Made by a program: the position numbers and the translations under genes
The notes under the pieces: generated by a model
Told to the model about the DNA's origin: nothing
What the model saw: only the letters and a program-made list of their open reading frames with translations
The model's database searches: none
NCBI RefSeq assembly: GCF_004346185.1
Contig: NZ_SMAI01000016.1
Location: 48,465 to 112,464 of the forward strand
From: Aquabacter spiritensis
Lineage (GTDB): Bacteria > Pseudomonadota > Alphaproteobacteria > Rhizobiales > Xanthobacteraceae
Length of the DNA: 64,000 bases
Direction of reading: 5' to 3'
Part shown: positions 27,593 to 36,448 of the stretch, piece after piece
Numbering within the stretch: the stretch's first letter is position 1
How the letters are laid out: each line of letters begins with the position of its first letter

Positions 27593-28870
27593 ATGCAGAC
27601 GCATGTCGCAACGACGCCCTTTGGGCGGCGCCCGATGACGCTTGACCAAATTTCGACGCAGATGGCGTCGCGTGCCGCCCCACCGGAAGCCATCGTTCAC
27701 AAATGGAAGGTGTTCCAGCACATCCGGGAAGCCCGTGAGGCGATTGGCGCATCCGATCGCTCTCTCGCCATCCTGAGCGCCCTCCTCTCGTTCCACCAGG
27801 AGACGACGCTGTGCGCGGACTCTGATCTCGTGGTGTTTCCGTCCAACAACCAGCTCAGCGATCGCGCGAACGGGATGGCGCCCGCGACGCTCCGCCGACA
27901 CATTGCGGTCCTCGTGCATTGTGGCTTGGTCATTCGCAGAGACAGCCCCAACGGAAAGCGCTTTGCCCGAAAGGGGCCAACGGGCGAGATAGAACAGGCC
28001 TACGGATTCGACCTGGCGCCGATCGTGGCGCGTGCGGAGGAGTTCAGGACGCTCGCCGAGGCGGTGCAGGCTGAGAAGAAGGCGCTGCGGATTGTGCGCG
28101 AGCGGCTGACGATCGCGCGCCGGGATGTGGTGAAGTTGATCGCCGCCGGCATCGAGGAGGGCGTTCCAGGAGACTGGCGAGCCCATCGGGCGCGCTACGA
28201 GGACCTGATGGGGCGGCTGCCGAGATCAGCGTCGAAGGCGACCATCGCCGTGATCTTGGCGGAGCTCTCCGATCTCCGAGGCGCTGTGCATAAGGCGCTG
28301 GAAGACTTCCTCAATTCCCAGAATTCAAGCGTCAATGAGTCTCAAGCTGAGCGTCACAAACAGAATTCAAACCCAGACTCCCAACATGAATCTGAACAGG
28401 GCCTTCGGAAGAGTGAGAAGGCGGAAGCCGCAGCTCCCGATAACCTCCGTGCGCTCACGGAACGGGATCTGCCGCTTGGGATTGTGCTTGAGGCCTGCCC
28501 GGAGATCGTGATCCTGGCTCCGGGCAGCGAAATCAGGACCTGGCGCGACCTTCTAGCCACGGCACAACTGGCGCGGGCTTTCCTCGGGATTAGCCCGAGT
28601 GCCTATCAGGATGCATGCGCAGCAATGGGCGAAACCAATGCGGCCACGGTCATCGCCGCGATCCTGCAGCGGGCCGAATACATCTCGAGCCATGGGGGCT
28701 ATCTGCGCAGCCTGACGAAGCGCGCCCAGGATGGGAAGTTCTCGACCTGGCCGATGGTGATGGCGCTCTTGCGGGCGAAGCTGGATGCGCAAGCCGACGG
28801 GGCAGGGGGCGGCGGCGGAGCTCGGGGATCGGCGGGGTCTGCTCGCCGGATCCCCGGCGAGACGCCGTGA
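27593..28870 (+). CDS. repC: RepC replication initiator
   Basis: A 425-residue RepC. The DNA-binding half has the typical FQHIREAREAIGASDRSLAILSALLSFH, FPSNNQLSDRANGMAPATLRRHIAVLVHCGLVIRRDSPNGKR and IEQAYGFDLAPIVARAEEF. The C-terminal domain resumes at LGIVLEACPEIVILAPG after a polar linker. It initiates replication at an origin inside its own gene. ATG follows AAGGAAA. Expression is limited by the antisense RNA just upstream. It converges on the tyrosine recombinase gene, 47 bases away. Confidence 0.96.
   Translation: MQTHVATTPFGRRPMTLDQISTQMASRAAPPEAIVHKWKVFQHIREAREAIGASDRSLAILSALLSFHQETTLCADSDLVVFPSNNQLSDRANGMAPATLRRHIAVLVHCGLVIRRDSPNGKRFARKGPTGEIEQAYGFDLAPIVARAEEFRTLAEAVQAEKKALRIVRERLTIARRDVVKLIAAGIEEGVPGDWRAHRARYEDLMGRLPRSASKATIAVILAELSDLRGAVHKALEDFLNSQNSSVNESQAERHKQNSNPDSQHESEQGLRKSEKAEAAAPDNLRALTERDLPLGIVLEACPEIVILAPGSEIRTWRDLLATAQLARAFLGISPSAYQDACAAMGETNAATVIAAILQRAEYISSHGGYLRSLTKRAQDGKFSTWPMVMALLRAKLDAQADGAGGGGGARGSAGSARRIPGETP
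28310..28395. other. oriV: Probable oriV inside repC
   Basis: Within repC the otherwise GC-rich sequence becomes clearly AT-rich and contains two copies of CAGAATTCAA (28319-28328 and 28361-28370). RepABC origins are known to lie in an AT-rich part of repC. It encodes the polar linker between RepC domains, so codon bias alone could also explain it. Confidence 0.6.
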
Positions 28871-28917
28871 TGCTATCCTCGGCGCGGATGGATGGCTGCG
28901 GAACCGTGAACCCGGTC

Positions 28918-30012
28918 CTACAGCCCGGCGGCTTTGGTGAGGTTCACCCGAAACCGGTCGCGCCGGCGCTGATAGCGGCGGGTCATTTCGGCCGAGGCGT
29001 GGCCGAGCTGCTTCTGGACATGGCGTTCATCGACTTCGGCCGAAGAAGCCAGCCCGGCGCGCAGGGAATGGCCGGCGAATTTCTCTTCCCGTTCGCCTTC
29101 GGTGAGATCGCCACGGACGCCGGCGGCGAGGGCCGTGCGCTTGACCAGCCGCGCGACCTCGCGGTCGTTGAGCCGATCGGGACCGACATCCCTGCCCCGG
29201 CCGGTCACGCGGCGGAACAGCGGACCGTGGCCGATCTTGGCCAGTCTGAGCCAGGTCTCCAGCGCGACGACCGGGCAGGTGGCGTCGGACGAGCCACGGC
29301 CCACCTCGATCTCGCGCCAGCCGTTCTTGCCCCGCAGCGTCACCAGAAGACCCTTGTCGAGGATCTCGATCCAGCCGGTCCCGTCCTCGGTGTGATCCCG
29401 GCCGACGTCCAGCCCGACGACCTCGGAGCGTCGCAGGCCGCCGGCGAAGCCGAGCAGCAGCATGGCCCGGTCGCGCAGGCCGCGGAGCGATCCACGGTCG
29501 AGCGTTTCGAGCATGGCAATGACGTCCTCGGGCAGCACGGCTTCTTTCTGCCGGGGCGGAGCGCCATGGGTGTTGCGGATGCCAGCGAGCACGGTGGCGA
29601 TGTGGCGATCGCTGCGGTCGAGCGGCGTGCCGCGCTGGGTGTAGTTCCAGCCGATCGCCGACAGCCGCCGCTCGATGGTCGAGACGGTGTTCGGCTTGCC
29701 GCAGGGAACCGCGGCGCCCGAGGCACACGCGGTGATGTAGAGCCCGACGACTTGCGGGGAGGGGGGAAGGAGCTCCAGTCCCTGCCGGCGGCACCAGCTG
29801 GAAAAGTGCTTCCAGTCGGAGGCGTAGGCGCGGCGGGTGTTCGCCGAGCTCGCCGCATCGATGTAATCGCGCGCCCGTTCGGTCAGGCGCGTGAGATGCG
29901 CCGGCAGGGCAGGGGAGGGGGCCTGGGCGATCGGTTGCGTTGAACCTGCGCCGGCGGCCGAGTCGTCATCCTCGTGGGGCTGGTCATCGATGGGAGCGCT
30001 GCTGGCCATCAT
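28918..30012 (-). CDS. Tyrosine recombinase / integrase
   Basis: A 364-residue tyrosine recombinase. The SAM-like core-binding domain runs from about residue 45 (ANTRRAYASDWKHFSSWCRR). The catalytic domain has Arg in GGLRRSEVVGL, the beta-hairpin Lys in LRGKNGWREIEV, the HSLRAGLAS box, LGHAS and nucleophile Tyr in MTRRYQRR. Start set at the ATG overlapping the vapC stop. Being third in a vapB-vapC-int operon beside repC suggests a plasmid maintenance role such as dimer resolution, rather than element integration; that is inferred. Confidence 0.92.
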   Translation of the reverse strand: MMASSAPIDDQPHEDDDSAAGAGSTQPIAQAPSPALPAHLTRLTERARDYIDAASSANTRRAYASDWKHFSSWCRRQGLELLPPSPQVVGLYITACASGAAVPCGKPNTVSTIERRLSAIGWNYTQRGTPLDRSDRHIATVLAGIRNTHGAPPRQKEAVLPEDVIAMLETLDRGSLRGLRDRAMLLLGFAGGLRRSEVVGLDVGRDHTEDGTGWIEILDKGLLVTLRGKNGWREIEVGRGSSDATCPVVALETWLRLAKIGHGPLFRRVTGRGRDVGPDRLNDREVARLVKRTALAAGVRGDLTEGEREEKFAGHSLRAGLASSAEVDERHVQKQLGHASAEMTRRYQRRRDRFRVNLTKAAGL

Positions 30013-30410
30013 CACGCCACCTCGATGTCGGTCTGCGAGAAATGCGCGCCCTTGAACAGCAGGGGCACCCGATAGGCCCGCGCGCTGGCGTAGGACAGGC
30101 AATCGGCGAGGCTGAGCTGGGCCGGATGGTTCCCATCCATGCCGAAGGCCGCGACGGCCGCGACGGCGCGCTTCGTGATGCTGCCATTGATTGGAATGAG
30201 GGAGATCCGCGCCTCTTCCAGGACCTGGCTGAGGCGCGTCTCCGCCGCCACAGGGTCGACGGCGAGCCGGCGCGACAAGCGGATCGCGGCTTCGAGGACC
30301 GCCGGGCCCGAGGTGTAGCGGTGCGGTGCCGCGGCGAGCTTGGTGGCGAAGCCGGCGGCGTCCGGCTCATCGGCGAGGATCGCCACGAGGACTGAGCTGT
30401 CCACGAACAT
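30012..30410 (-). CDS. VapC-type PIN-domain toxin
   Basis: A 132-residue PIN ribonuclease. Acidic active-site residues are Asp in MFVDSSVLVAIL, Glu in AVLEAAIRLSR, Asp in LSLADCLSYA and the late Asp in FSQTDIE. The start is the ATG overlapping the antitoxin stop (TGATG). It is coupled to the antitoxin upstream and the recombinase downstream. tRNA or rRNA cleavage is the known activity of the family; the target is unknown. Confidence 0.92.
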   Translation of the reverse strand: MFVDSSVLVAILADEPDAAGFATKLAAAPHRYTSGPAVLEAAIRLSRRLAVDPVAAETRLSQVLEEARISLIPINGSITKRAVAAVAAFGMDGNHPAQLSLADCLSYASARAYRVPLLFKGAHFSQTDIEVA

Positions 30411-30652
30411 CAGCGGCTCCACATCCCGTCTATCTCGTCCTTGCTCATCTCCCGGCCGGTGGGCTGTCCCTCTGCTGCGAGGGCGGTGGCGATGCGTTTG
30501 AGCCGGCTGGCCAGCGGCTCCTTGTCCTTCTCCCGCGTCAGCTCGCTCTCCAGCGCTTGGATCACCGCTTCGGTCATCGTAACCTTGCGCTGCGCCGCGA
30601 GCTGTTCGGCCAGCGCGCGGGCGCGTTCATCACGGATCTGTAGCGTTCGCAT
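30410..30652 (-). CDS. VapB-type antitoxin
   Basis: An 80-residue protein beginning MRTLQIRDERARALAEQLAA and containing VTMTEAVIQALESELTREKD, which matches the short ribbon-helix-helix VapB/transcription-factor group paired with PIN toxins. The C-terminal EIDGMWSR is the usual toxin-binding tail. It would repress its own operon at the palindrome just upstream. Confidence 0.87.
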   Translation of the reverse strand: MRTLQIRDERARALAEQLAAQRKVTMTEAVIQALESELTREKDKEPLASRLKRIATALAAEGQPTGREMSKDEIDGMWSR

Positions 30653-30687
30653 CGGGCGCTCCTGTGTATGGACGCGTTTATCATGAC

Positions 30688-30709
30688 GTATGGATGAGAT
30701 CATCCATAC
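30688..30709. promoter_or_regulatory. 22-base palindrome upstream of vapB
   Basis: Perfect arms GTATGGATGA / TCATCCATAC around a 2-base centre, 36 bases before the vapB start. A partial GTGTATGGA copy lies at 30665. Best explained as the VapBC autoregulatory operator; a recombination site is an alternative. Confidence 0.6.
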
Positions 30710-30870
30710 AGAGCATGTTGGCGCGCTCGCCAGCCTTTGCCCTGCGCCACCCGTTCCCGAAAAACCGACACCTGCGGAACGCGAATCTCGCTGCCTCCGG
30801 CCCGGCCGGTGGCCGCCGGCGGGCGCCAACATGCCCAAAACCGCCATTCCTTATATAAAGGTACAAAACA

Positions 30871-30893
30871 TCCGATAATGCAACATTATCGGA
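30871..30893. promoter_or_regulatory. 23-base inverted repeat upstream of the DUF1403 gene
   Basis: Perfect 10-base arms TCCGATAATG / CATTATCGGA with a CAA spacer, 80 bases before the DUF1403 start. The symmetry and short spacer resemble either a repressor operator or the core of a tyrosine-recombinase site, and a recombinase is encoded 860 bases away. Confidence 0.5.
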
Positions 30894-30972
30894 CGTTCTT
30901 ATTCTCAGACAAGGCGTGCGGATAAGGCGGATAACGATAGCTAAAAGCGCACAACGCGGCTAGGCTTCGCGC

Positions 30973-31920
30973 ATGGATCTCGCGCCGATTCCAGCGCCCG
31001 CAGCGCCATCGCCGGTACCGGTCGTGCCGGGCTGGGCGGTGCCGCACGGCCCGATGACGGACCTGCCTGAGGCAGCCTTCCTGGCCGGCGCAGCTTTGAA
31101 TTCCTTGGACAATCTGGTGCGGGCGAACCCGCCTTGGGCCGGCGCGTGGCGTGCCCGGCTGGCGCTGACCTGCGCCGCCGTGGCGGCGCGTCAGGCGGGT
31201 CGAGCGGAGGATGAAAGCATGCTCCGGGACGCCTGGCATCTGCGTCCGCCGGATGCCGATCCCGGGCCCGCCGGGCGCTTGCTGGCGGCGTGGCGGCGTC
31301 TGGCCGAGCGCTCACCTGGGGTGGACAGTGCGGCGCTCCAATCGGTGTGCGCGCTGCTCGGCCTTGCCTGGAATGATCGGCTGGCCTTTCTTCCGGATGA
31401 GATCGATCGCCTGCTGGCCACCAGCCGGCCGGCGCCGCTCGCCGCGACGGCGGTCGTCCGGGCTGTGGCCGCAGTGCAGCCTGGCGCGGAACTGCTCGGC
31501 TGGTGGCTGGCCGACCAGGTCCTGGCGCTCCGGCTGCGCTGGCCGCTGCCGGTGCCGCTGCTGATGGCCGAGGCTGGCGGGCCCCGCCGGGCGGGGAGGG
31601 GAGGGGGCCTCTCGCCACAGGGAGACGGCCTCGACGTCACCGTCTGTGTCGCCGTCGCGCAGGGCGCCACCCGGGCCTGCCGGCTGGCCGCCTCGATCGC
31701 CCCGCGCGCCGCCGGCCTCGACGCGGTGGTGCCGAAGCTACGCGCCAAGGGCGCCGGCGACGCGGTGCGCCGGCTGCTCGACGACGACGTCGTGCCCGGG
31801 ACCTTGCAGACCGACGCGCTCTCCCGCTTCGCGGCGCGCCGGCTGTTCGAGCGCCTGGTCACGCTTGGCGCCGTGCGCGAACTGTCCGGCCGATCCAGCT
31901 TCAAGCTCTACGGGCTCTGA
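30973..31920 (+). CDS. DUF1403 family protein
   Basis: A 315-residue protein I recognise as DUF1403 from AALNSLDNLVRANPPWAGAWRARLAL, ESMLRDAWHLRPPDADPGPAGRLLAAW and AELLGWWLADQVLALRLRWPLPVPLL. The family is mainly helical and its function is undefined. It is nearly always followed by ScpB, as here (one base between stop and next ATG), so a role in chromosome or plasmid organisation, perhaps replacing the missing ScpA kleisin, is an inference. A decayed second copy lies at 39.3 kb. Confidence 0.87.
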   Translation: MDLAPIPAPAAPSPVPVVPGWAVPHGPMTDLPEAAFLAGAALNSLDNLVRANPPWAGAWRARLALTCAAVAARQAGRAEDESMLRDAWHLRPPDADPGPAGRLLAAWRRLAERSPGVDSAALQSVCALLGLAWNDRLAFLPDEIDRLLATSRPAPLAATAVVRAVAAVQPGAELLGWWLADQVLALRLRWPLPVPLLMAEAGGPRRAGRGGGLSPQGDGLDVTVCVAVAQGATRACRLAASIAPRAAGLDAVVPKLRAKGAGDAVRRLLDDDVVPGTLQTDALSRFAARRLFERLVTLGAVRELSGRSSFKLYGL

Positions 31921-31921
31921 C

Positions 31922-32614
31922 ATGGCCCGCCGCCCGCGCCCGCCCGAACCCTTCGACACCGAGCTGGCGCACCTGCCGCCGGAGCTGCGCTGGCGCGAAT
32001 GGATGGGCCGGGTCGAGGCGGTGATCTTTGCCGCGCCCGCGCCGGTGACCCGCGAGGTGCTCGCCCGCGTCGTTGGCCGCGACTGCAGCATCGACCTCCT
32101 CATCGACGACATCCGCGCCGAACTGCGCGGCCGGCCCTACGAGTTGGTGGCGGTCGCCGGCGGCTGGCAGCATCGCACCAAGAAGGGGTTTGCGGAGGCG
32201 ATCCAGGTGGCCACCGGCCTTGGCACCAACGATCCGAAGCCGCTGTCGAAGTCCGAGCAGTTGGTGCTCCTGGCCATCGCCTACTTCCAGCCGATCACCC
32301 GCGGCGAGCTTGGCCAGTTCTTCGGCAAGGAGATCAGCCGCGACACCATCGGCCATCTGCGCGGCCTGGACTTCATCGCTGCCGGTCCGCGCAGTCCGGT
32401 GCCCGGCGCGCCGTACACCTACGTGACGACGAAGGGCTTCCTCAGCTTCTTCGGCTTCGACACGCTGCGCGACCTGCCGGACATGGAAGCGTTGGAGGAT
32501 GCGGGCTTGCTCAGCAAAGAGCGGCTGCTGGCGGGGGATTTTCCGGCGCTAGGTGGCGATGGGATCGGGGATGAAGGCGAGCCTCTCGATCCGGAAGAGG
32601 TATTCGGGGAGTGA
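31922..32614 (+). CDS. scpB: ScpB, segregation and condensation protein homologue
   Basis: A 230-residue ScpB with paired winged helices: VEAVIFAAPAPVTREVLARVVG, then LIDDIRAELRGRPYELVAVAGGWQHRTKKGF, and LVLLAIAYFQPITRGELGQFFGKEISRDTIGHLRG. ScpB normally bridges ScpA and SMC, neither of which is encoded here. It forms an operon with the DUF1403 gene. The acidic tail (LDPEEVFGE) is usual. It either works with host SMC or has a private partner, DUF1403 being the obvious candidate. Confidence 0.92.
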   Translation: MARRPRPPEPFDTELAHLPPELRWREWMGRVEAVIFAAPAPVTREVLARVVGRDCSIDLLIDDIRAELRGRPYELVAVAGGWQHRTKKGFAEAIQVATGLGTNDPKPLSKSEQLVLLAIAYFQPITRGELGQFFGKEISRDTIGHLRGLDFIAAGPRSPVPGAPYTYVTTKGFLSFFGFDTLRDLPDMEALEDAGLLSKERLLAGDFPALGGDGIGDEGEPLDPEEVFGE

Positions 32615-32765
32615 TGATGAGCCTAGCTACCGGCGCTACGGCTGGCTGGAGGATTGTCTAGATCGCTCCGAAAATCATCGCCCGGCGGAGGACAATTTTG
32701 ACCTTTCCGTGTACGATTCGGCGGACGGATCCCTAGGCCTCACCCGCGGCAAGCCCTTTTCGATC

Positions 32766-33836
32766 ATGGCACGAAGCGACCTTCTTGTTTCCCTCGTACG
32801 CGCCGGCGCGACCGGCGATCGGGAAATGCTGAGATCAACGGCAGAGGCGCTGGTGGCCGAAGAACGGGCTCAAAATCATCATATCGTTGCAGACCGACTC
32901 GAAAGGGCGATGTCCGCCGTTCCGGTCACGCCCCCGGCGCTCACGGCCTCCGCAAATCTTGCAGGGCCCGGCAAGGACGCGATTCTAGAGATCGAGCCGC
33001 GGGCTCAGATGAACCAGCTCTTGCTGCCTCTGCCGGTGCAGGAAAACGGCAGACAGCTCATCGAAGAGCATGTCCGCGCCGACGTGTTGAGAGCACATGG
33101 CTATGAGCCTCGTCACCGCGTGCTGCTCTCTGGTCCACCGGGAAACGGCAAAACCTCGTTTGCTGAATCTGTTGCGGAAGCACTTGGACTGCCATTCTTC
33201 GTTGTCCGCTACGACGCTCTCATTGGTAGCTATCTGGGCGAGACGAACGCTCGCCTGAGAAGGCTGTTCGATTATGTCCGCACACGCCCAAGCGTTCTGT
33301 TTTTTGATGAGTTCGATGCCATCGGGAAGGAACGTGGGGACACGCATGAGACCGGCGAGATCAAGCGCGTCGTCTCATTCTTGCTGATGCAGCTCGACCA
33401 ATTGCCGAGCTATGTGGTCGTTATTGCGGCTACCAACCATGCTGAGCTTTTGGATCGCGCAGTGTGGCGGCGGTTCCAACTCCGTCTTGGCTTTCCTGCA
33501 CCGGACAAGAAGCAAATCGAAGCGTTCCTTGACCGAATACTAACTCGTTGGCCGGAGCAGCCGCGCCTCCCTTCGCAAAAGGTGGCAGCCAAGCTCGGGT
33601 GTGTAAGTTACGCAGAAGCGCTGGATTTCTGCCAAAATGTCCGCAGAAGACAAATATTGGACTTGGGGGAGCTTTCCATTGATGACGCCCTGCGCGTTGA
33701 ACTTGACCTCTGGTCCTCTCGTGTGAAGCCAGAGGAGCCAGATGCCGAGCGACCCGACGAAACCACTCCTTCGACTCCGTCCAGGCGCGCCGCAGCCAAG
33801 AGTCCTCGGAAGGCAGGCACGGCCACCGAGATCTGA
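32766..33836 (+). CDS. ietA: IetA-like AAA ATPase of an ATPase/subtilase pair
   Basis: A 356-residue AAA ATPase: N-terminal MARSDLLVSLVRAGATGDREMLRSTAEALVAEERAQNH is typical of the group, then Walker A SGPPGNGKTS, Walker B SVLFFDEFDAIGKERG and sensor AATNHAELLDRAVWRRF. Paired with a subtilisin-like protease this is the ietAS arrangement, described on an Agrobacterium Ti plasmid as a toxin-antitoxin-like stability system and later as an antiphage module. The frame is open further upstream (to 32553, inside scpB); the start was chosen by homology. It overlaps ietS by 95 bases. Confidence 0.88.
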   Translation: MARSDLLVSLVRAGATGDREMLRSTAEALVAEERAQNHHIVADRLERAMSAVPVTPPALTASANLAGPGKDAILEIEPRAQMNQLLLPLPVQENGRQLIEEHVRADVLRAHGYEPRHRVLLSGPPGNGKTSFAESVAEALGLPFFVVRYDALIGSYLGETNARLRRLFDYVRTRPSVLFFDEFDAIGKERGDTHETGEIKRVVSFLLMQLDQLPSYVVVIAATNHAELLDRAVWRRFQLRLGFPAPDKKQIEAFLDRILTRWPEQPRLPSQKVAAKLGCVSYAEALDFCQNVRRRQILDLGELSIDDALRVELDLWSSRVKPEEPDAERPDETTPSTPSRRAAAKSPRKAGTATEI

Positions 33837-36270
33837 GGCCTACTCGAGCGACGTTCAGGAGAGTCGCTTCGGGCCGACATTCAGCCGATTGGCGGAGGTC
33901 CTCGCTCGCGATCCGGCTGGCCTCGAGCTAAGGGCAGATCCCGCAGGACTTGCGCCTGAGCGGCTGCTCGTGTTTGAAGTCCGCGGAAGCATCGCGCCCT
34001 TCGTGAAGGCCATCAATAAAGTCCGCGGTCTCGAACTTGTCGATGAGGAAGAGCTTCCGGAAGACGAGGATAAGTCACCTGTGGCTTATCTCCTGGTTCC
34101 TGACGTCAGAGCTCTACGACATATTGAAAGTCTATGGAGGAATTGGCGCGCTGGACGCGAGATGCCCGATGGATTCACGCCGTGGCGAGATGTTTTTGCT
34201 TGCCTTCGAGCCTTGCGTCCATGGGGACCTGAGGATCGGGTACAGCCAGCCGACGGAGATACTCTGAGCGAAGAGATCTTCGGTAAATCCGATGACGATG
34301 TCATTCCGCTTGAAATCGAATTGATCTTTCGACCTCAAACGGCTTCCGGGGTGACAAGTGAAGCAATTCTGAGCCAAGCCATCGAGGCCGAAGGCGGCAG
34401 GGTTATCAGCCGAGCCCGATTGGACGATATCGCATACCATGCCGTGCTGGCACGCCTGCCCGTCCGTGCAGTTCGTGAAATCACAGCGAGATCTCAGGCA
34501 AGCATAGCCGGTCTCGAACCCGTTATGTACATACGCCCGCAAAGTCGGGTGTCCTTGCTCGATCTGGTCGACAACCAACCGCTCGAAACGCCGTCGCAAG
34601 GCAGGGACGTCGGGGCCGATCCCATCGTTGCGGTTCTCGATGGCGTCCCGATGGCCGGGCATCCCTTGCTTCAGCGGCACCTGATCATCGAGGACCTGTT
34701 CGGGCTCGAGGCGAATGCCCTGGTTTCACAACGCCTGCATGGAACGGCGATGACCTCGCTGATCGTACACGGTGATCGCAATCGGCCAGAGCCCGCCCTG
34801 CCTCGGCGGGTTCATTGCATCCCGGTTCTTGGGTCAGGAGACGGCTTCCCTCCCGATCGGCTAATCGTCGACCTCATCTATCAGGCCGTGTTTCAGATGC
34901 GTGGAAACGCCGAGCCCTCGGCGCCCCACGTCATCATCGTCAACATCTCACTCGGTAACAGACGTCGGCAATTCCATGGTCAGCTCTCACCGTGGGCGCG
35001 CCTTCTCGATCGGCTGGCTTACCGGTTCGGCATCCTCTTCATAGTTAGTGCGGGGAACGTTCTCGACGAGTTTTCCATGCATGCTTTTTCGACGAGCGTG
35101 CAGTTCGAAGAGGCCAATCCCACGCAGCGAGCTCGCGGGACGATCAATGCGCTTGCGGGAGTGTTTGGCGATCGCCGTTTGCTTTCGCCTGCGGAGACAG
35201 TAAACGGTCTCACAATTGGCGCCAGGAACTGGGATTGGGTTTCCACGCGGGATCGGCACTTCGCACACTCAAATGTTGATCCATTCCCGGCACTGGACAC
35301 TGCCAATCCGTCGAGCGCACTGGGTCCAGGCTTTGCCGATTCCGTAAAGCCGGATTTCCTCATGCCAGGTGGCCGCGAGCATCTCCGTGTTGTCGGCAGC
35401 GGCGACTCCATCACTGTCACACCAGGCCGCCCGGGACGAGGGATGGGGCTTAGAGTCGCCGCGCCGCCGGCCGGCCAAGGTCTCGAGAATGCCGAAGCGT
35501 TTACGAATGGAACGAGCGCGGCCACCGCAATAGCGTCTCGCACAGCTCATCGTATCCATGACGCATTGGAGGGCGAATACGGAGAAGACTTTCTCCGGTT
35601 GCCCAATGTATCAAGGGCAGTGCTCATCAAGGCACTCCTGGTGCATCCCGCGCGCTGGCCGGAGGACACGGCAGCGCTGGTGCGTGAGCTTCTCGGGCCA
35701 ACCGGGAGGGGACAGGCGTCGCGCCAGAAGGACAATATTCGCCGGTTCCTCGGCTATGGTGTGGTCGATCCAGAAGATGCCGTCGCATGTACTGGTGACA
35801 GAGCAACGTTCTGGGCGGTAGGTTCGCTGCGTGGAGAGCGCGGTGTCGACGTATCGATACCCATTCCGGCGGCGTACGGTGGGAAGGCTCGGCCGCATTC
35901 TATTGCCGCTACCCTTGCGTGGTTCACGCCTGTGCTCCCAGGTCGCAAAGCGTATCGCGCAGTCCGGCTCAAGATCCTCGATCCTGCCGAGGTCGGTGAA
36001 TTGGGTGTCCTGGCGCACGGGAACCAGCCCGATGGCAACCAGACTAATCGCGGAACCGTCTACACTCGGTGTTGGAGCGGCGATCAGGCTGCGATCGTGG
36101 CATCCGGCATGTCTCTGCCATTACGTGTTCAGCGCGAGCCGGATGCCACCGCAATAGATGATGCGGTTCCGTTCGGCCTCGCTATCACGCTGTCGATGCC
36201 GGGCGTTGAAGAGATTTACGACGAAGTACGTGATCGGGTTCGAGACGCTTTGCGTCAGGTGGTTAGGTGA
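33742..36270 (+). CDS. ietS: IetS-like S8 subtilisin-family serine protease
   Basis: An 842-residue cytosolic (no signal peptide) subtilase. The catalytic triad is Asp300 (IVAVLDGVPMAGH), His333 (RLHGTAMTSLIVHG) and Ser592 (TNGTSAATAIASR), with oxyanion region IIVNISLGN. The first 290 residues are a family-specific N-domain and the last 200 a C-terminal beta-rich region. Partner of the AAA ATPase, with an unusually long 95-base overlap that couples expression. In the Ti system the protease is reported as the toxic partner; which protein is cleaved is unknown. Confidence 0.9.
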   Translation: MPSDPTKPLLRLRPGAPQPRVLGRQARPPRSEAYSSDVQESRFGPTFSRLAEVLARDPAGLELRADPAGLAPERLLVFEVRGSIAPFVKAINKVRGLELVDEEELPEDEDKSPVAYLLVPDVRALRHIESLWRNWRAGREMPDGFTPWRDVFACLRALRPWGPEDRVQPADGDTLSEEIFGKSDDDVIPLEIELIFRPQTASGVTSEAILSQAIEAEGGRVISRARLDDIAYHAVLARLPVRAVREITARSQASIAGLEPVMYIRPQSRVSLLDLVDNQPLETPSQGRDVGADPIVAVLDGVPMAGHPLLQRHLIIEDLFGLEANALVSQRLHGTAMTSLIVHGDRNRPEPALPRRVHCIPVLGSGDGFPPDRLIVDLIYQAVFQMRGNAEPSAPHVIIVNISLGNRRRQFHGQLSPWARLLDRLAYRFGILFIVSAGNVLDEFSMHAFSTSVQFEEANPTQRARGTINALAGVFGDRRLLSPAETVNGLTIGARNWDWVSTRDRHFAHSNVDPFPALDTANPSSALGPGFADSVKPDFLMPGGREHLRVVGSGDSITVTPGRPGRGMGLRVAAPPAGQGLENAEAFTNGTSAATAIASRTAHRIHDALEGEYGEDFLRLPNVSRAVLIKALLVHPARWPEDTAALVRELLGPTGRGQASRQKDNIRRFLGYGVVDPEDAVACTGDRATFWAVGSLRGERGVDVSIPIPAAYGGKARPHSIAATLAWFTPVLPGRKAYRAVRLKILDPAEVGELGVLAHGNQPDGNQTNRGTVYTRCWSGDQAAIVASGMSLPLRVQREPDATAIDDAVPFGLAITLSMPGVEEIYDEVRDRVRDALRQVVR

Positions 36271-36448
36271 ACACGGGCAAAAAAGAGGCCTTGGAGCGGG
36301 AGAAGGGCGTTGCGAGCGACCTAATTTTGCGCAGGGTAAGTCAGCTCGGCGCTGAACGACAATAACTCCTCGGTGGCTACGACAAAGCCGAGAACAGGGG
36401 TCGACGCGCAGGTTCTTAAATCGAACTTCGGTTAGGGTGAGAAGGCCG

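Larger units (their letters stand above)
30653..30972. promoter_or_regulatory. Divergent vapB / DUF1403-gene control region
   Basis: A 320-base non-coding gap between two divergent operons. It holds two strong palindromes (30688-30709 and 30871-30893), listed separately. AT-rich patches with TTATATAAAG at about 30850 are plausible promoter material for the plus-strand operon. No gene was supported inside. Confidence 0.55.
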
